Source of the DNA: an uncultured Flavobacteriales bacterium
GTDB taxonomy: Bacteria; Bacteroidota; Bacteroidia; Flavobacteriales; Crocinitomicaceae
Direction of reading: 5' to 3'
NCBI GenBank assembly: GCA_946478775.1
Contig: CAMLDR010000022.1
Location: 1-34,950 of the forward strand
Length of the DNA: 34,950 nt
The translations under genes and the position numbers were made by a program. Shown here in pieces: positions 34,030 through 34,950 of the stretch. Under the pieces are notes generated by a model, which saw only the letters and a list, made by a program, of their open reading frames with translations, was not told where the DNA came from and ran no database searches. Each line of letters opens with the position of its first letter. Within the stretch, counting starts at the first letter, position 1.

Positions 34030-34037
34030 TATCTTTG
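34030..34037 (+). promoter_or_regulatory. Putative -7 box (TATCTTTG) directly before the ChaN-like gene
   Basis: TATCTTTG ends four bases before the ATG at 34042, matching the box upstream of surE exactly. A -33 box is not evident. Confidence 0.5.
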
Positions 34038-34041
34038 GCGG

Positions 34042-34899
34042 ATGAAATATCTAGTATTCTGCCTGCTTATTTGTTCGGGTTCTTATGCCCAGGAACTGGA
34101 AGTATTCCGCATTTTTGATTCGAAAGGGAAGGAAGTTTCTTTCCAAAAAATGATGACCAGCGTTTCTCAAAACCAGGTGGTTCTGTTTGGAGAATTTCAC
34201 GATAACCCGATTTCACACTGGCTGGAACTGCATGTATTGATGGCGTTGAACAAAAAAGCTGCCGGTCCGAAACTGGCTGTTGGGTTTGAGATGTTTGAAC
34301 TGCACCAGGTAAAGGCACTGAACAATTACATTGCAAATAAATCTTATAAAGCCCTGAAGGATTCGACCGAGTTGTGGACGAATTTCAAAACAGATTACAA
34401 ACCGGTATTGGATTCAGCGATTGCGCAGGGAAATACTCCCTTTGCTGCCAATGTGACGCGAAAATATGCTAGCCTGGTATTCAAGAAAGGACTTGCGGCC
34501 CTGGACACGCTTCCGGAGGAGCAGAAGAAACTCATGGCTCCATTGCCTTTTCCATTTGATTCCACGCTGACACAGTATGTGGAGTTGATCCAAATGGGGA
34601 AAGAAATGCATGCTTCAGGAATCAATTTTGCTTATGCCCAGGCAATCAAGGACGCCACGATGGGTTATTCCATTGTAGAGCATGTGAAAAAGGGTGAGCT
34701 GGTTTACTTCCTGAACGGAGCGTTTCACTCGGATTTCCATCAGGGAATTATGTGGTATGTGCAGCAGTATGCTCCCGGGACAAGCGTTGGAACAATTACG
34801 ACTGTTTCGCAAAAGGATGTGCGAAAATTACAGAAAGAGCATTTGAATCGTGCGGATTTTATCGTGGTGGTAAATGAAACGATGCTTTCTACGCATTAA
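34042..34899 (+). CDS. ChaN-family haem-binding (Cofac_haem_bdg) exported protein
   Basis: A 285-residue exported protein. A signal peptide (MKYLVFCLLICSGSYAQ) contains Cys residues, but a clear lipobox is not seen. The ChaN-type domain shows VVLFGEFHDNPISHWLELHV near residue 50, LAVGFEMFELHQVKALNNYI after it, FAANVTRKYASLV in the middle, and GAFHSDFHQGIMWYVQQY near residue 230. The Glu and His residues in FGEFHDN and GAFHSD are the conserved family positions. Campylobacter ChaN binds a pair of haems; here the ligand is only inferred. A TATCTTTG box precedes the start by four bases. The stop codon is shared with the first unit of an AATTACG repeat array. Confidence 0.88.
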   Translation: MKYLVFCLLICSGSYAQELEVFRIFDSKGKEVSFQKMMTSVSQNQVVLFGEFHDNPISHWLELHVLMALNKKAAGPKLAVGFEMFELHQVKALNNYIANKSYKALKDSTELWTNFKTDYKPVLDSAIAQGNTPFAANVTRKYASLVFKKGLAALDTLPEEQKKLMAPLPFPFDSTLTQYVELIQMGKEMHASGINFAYAQAIKDATMGYSIVEHVKKGELVYFLNGAFHSDFHQGIMWYVQQYAPGTSVGTITTVSQKDVRKLQKEHLNRADFIVVVNETMLSTH

Positions 34900-34950
34900 T
34901 TACGAATTACGAATTACGAATTACGAATTACGAATTACGAATTACGAATT
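34898..34950. repeat. Perfect AATTACG heptamer tandem array, running off the window
   Basis: Seven complete perfect copies of AATTACG (34898-34946) plus AATT of an eighth. The first copy overlaps the ChaN stop codon TAA by two bases. The array continues past the window edge, so its real length is unknown. Confidence 0.95.

Noticed and set aside
1..34950. CRISPR array, prophage, insertion sequence, tRNA or rRNA
   Set aside because: No regularly spaced repeat with unique spacers, no transposase or integrase motif, and no tRNA-like cloverleaf or rRNA sequence was seen. The seven 280-bp repeats at 16795-18753 are in-frame protein modules.

Overview
The window reads as a chromosomal segment of a Bacteroidota bacterium, most likely order Flavobacteriales and possibly near Fluviicola/Crocinitomicaceae (the genus-level guess is weak). 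The evidence is: at least three secreted proteins ending in a type IX secretion (T9SS) C-terminal sorting domain, promoter -7 boxes of the Bacteroidota form TAnnTTTG, no Shine-Dalgarno sequences, a two-subunit methylmalonyl-CoA mutase with a short small subunit, and many AT-rich intergenic repeats. No rRNA, tRNA, CRISPR array, transposase or phage gene was seen. Most of the window is ordinary housekeeping and secretome content.

Layout. 1-3827 (minus): two tandem paralogous M43 metalloproteases, the first cut by the window edge. 3958-5923 (minus): a short-chain dehydrogenase and a cystathionine gamma-synthase/lyase type enzyme. 6142-9516 (plus): a large superfamily 1 helicase. 9570-12107 (plus): a secreted M36 metalloprotease, then an AT-rich gene of unknown function whose start codon lies in the loop of a strong hairpin. 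12943-15747 (minus): DNA polymerase I. 16212-19061 (plus): a secreted protein with seven eight-cysteine repeats. 19232-20854 (plus): a membrane-anchored beta-propeller-like protein. 20989-23179 (plus): surE, a small membrane protein and lpxB in a tightly overlapping operon. 23222-24403 (plus): a SpoIID-like protein. 24481-25659 (minus): a DivIC/FtsB-like cell division protein and a TPR-like exported protein. 25809-30039 (minus): an EI24/CysZ-like membrane protein followed by methylmalonyl-CoA mutase small and large subunits. 30249-30431 (plus): a tiny exported Lys-rich protein. 30501-33761 (minus): an alkaline-phosphatase-fold (LTA synthase-like) membrane enzyme, a lipid kinase and a DinB/DUF1569-like protein in one operon. 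34042-34899 (plus): a ChaN-like haem-binding protein, running into a heptamer repeat array.

How the genes fit together. The T9SS cargo (two M43 proteases, the M36 protease and the Cys-rich repeat protein) suggests a cell that degrades or binds external polymers. LpxB, SpoIID, DivIC and the LTA-synthase/lipid-kinase operon serve the envelope. The mutase subunits interconvert succinyl-CoA and methylmalonyl-CoA.

The least explained signal lies between the genes. At least six intergenic stretches carry inverted-repeat elements or tandem arrays built from short words (TTCAAAG, CACATAG, GAATGAGA, ATTGAAAA, AATTACG). They occur in convergent, divergent and codirectional gaps, and two touch the end of a coding sequence. 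A second recurrent signal is a TAnnTTTG box only 4-6 nt before the ATG of five genes, which would give leaderless or nearly leaderless mRNAs.
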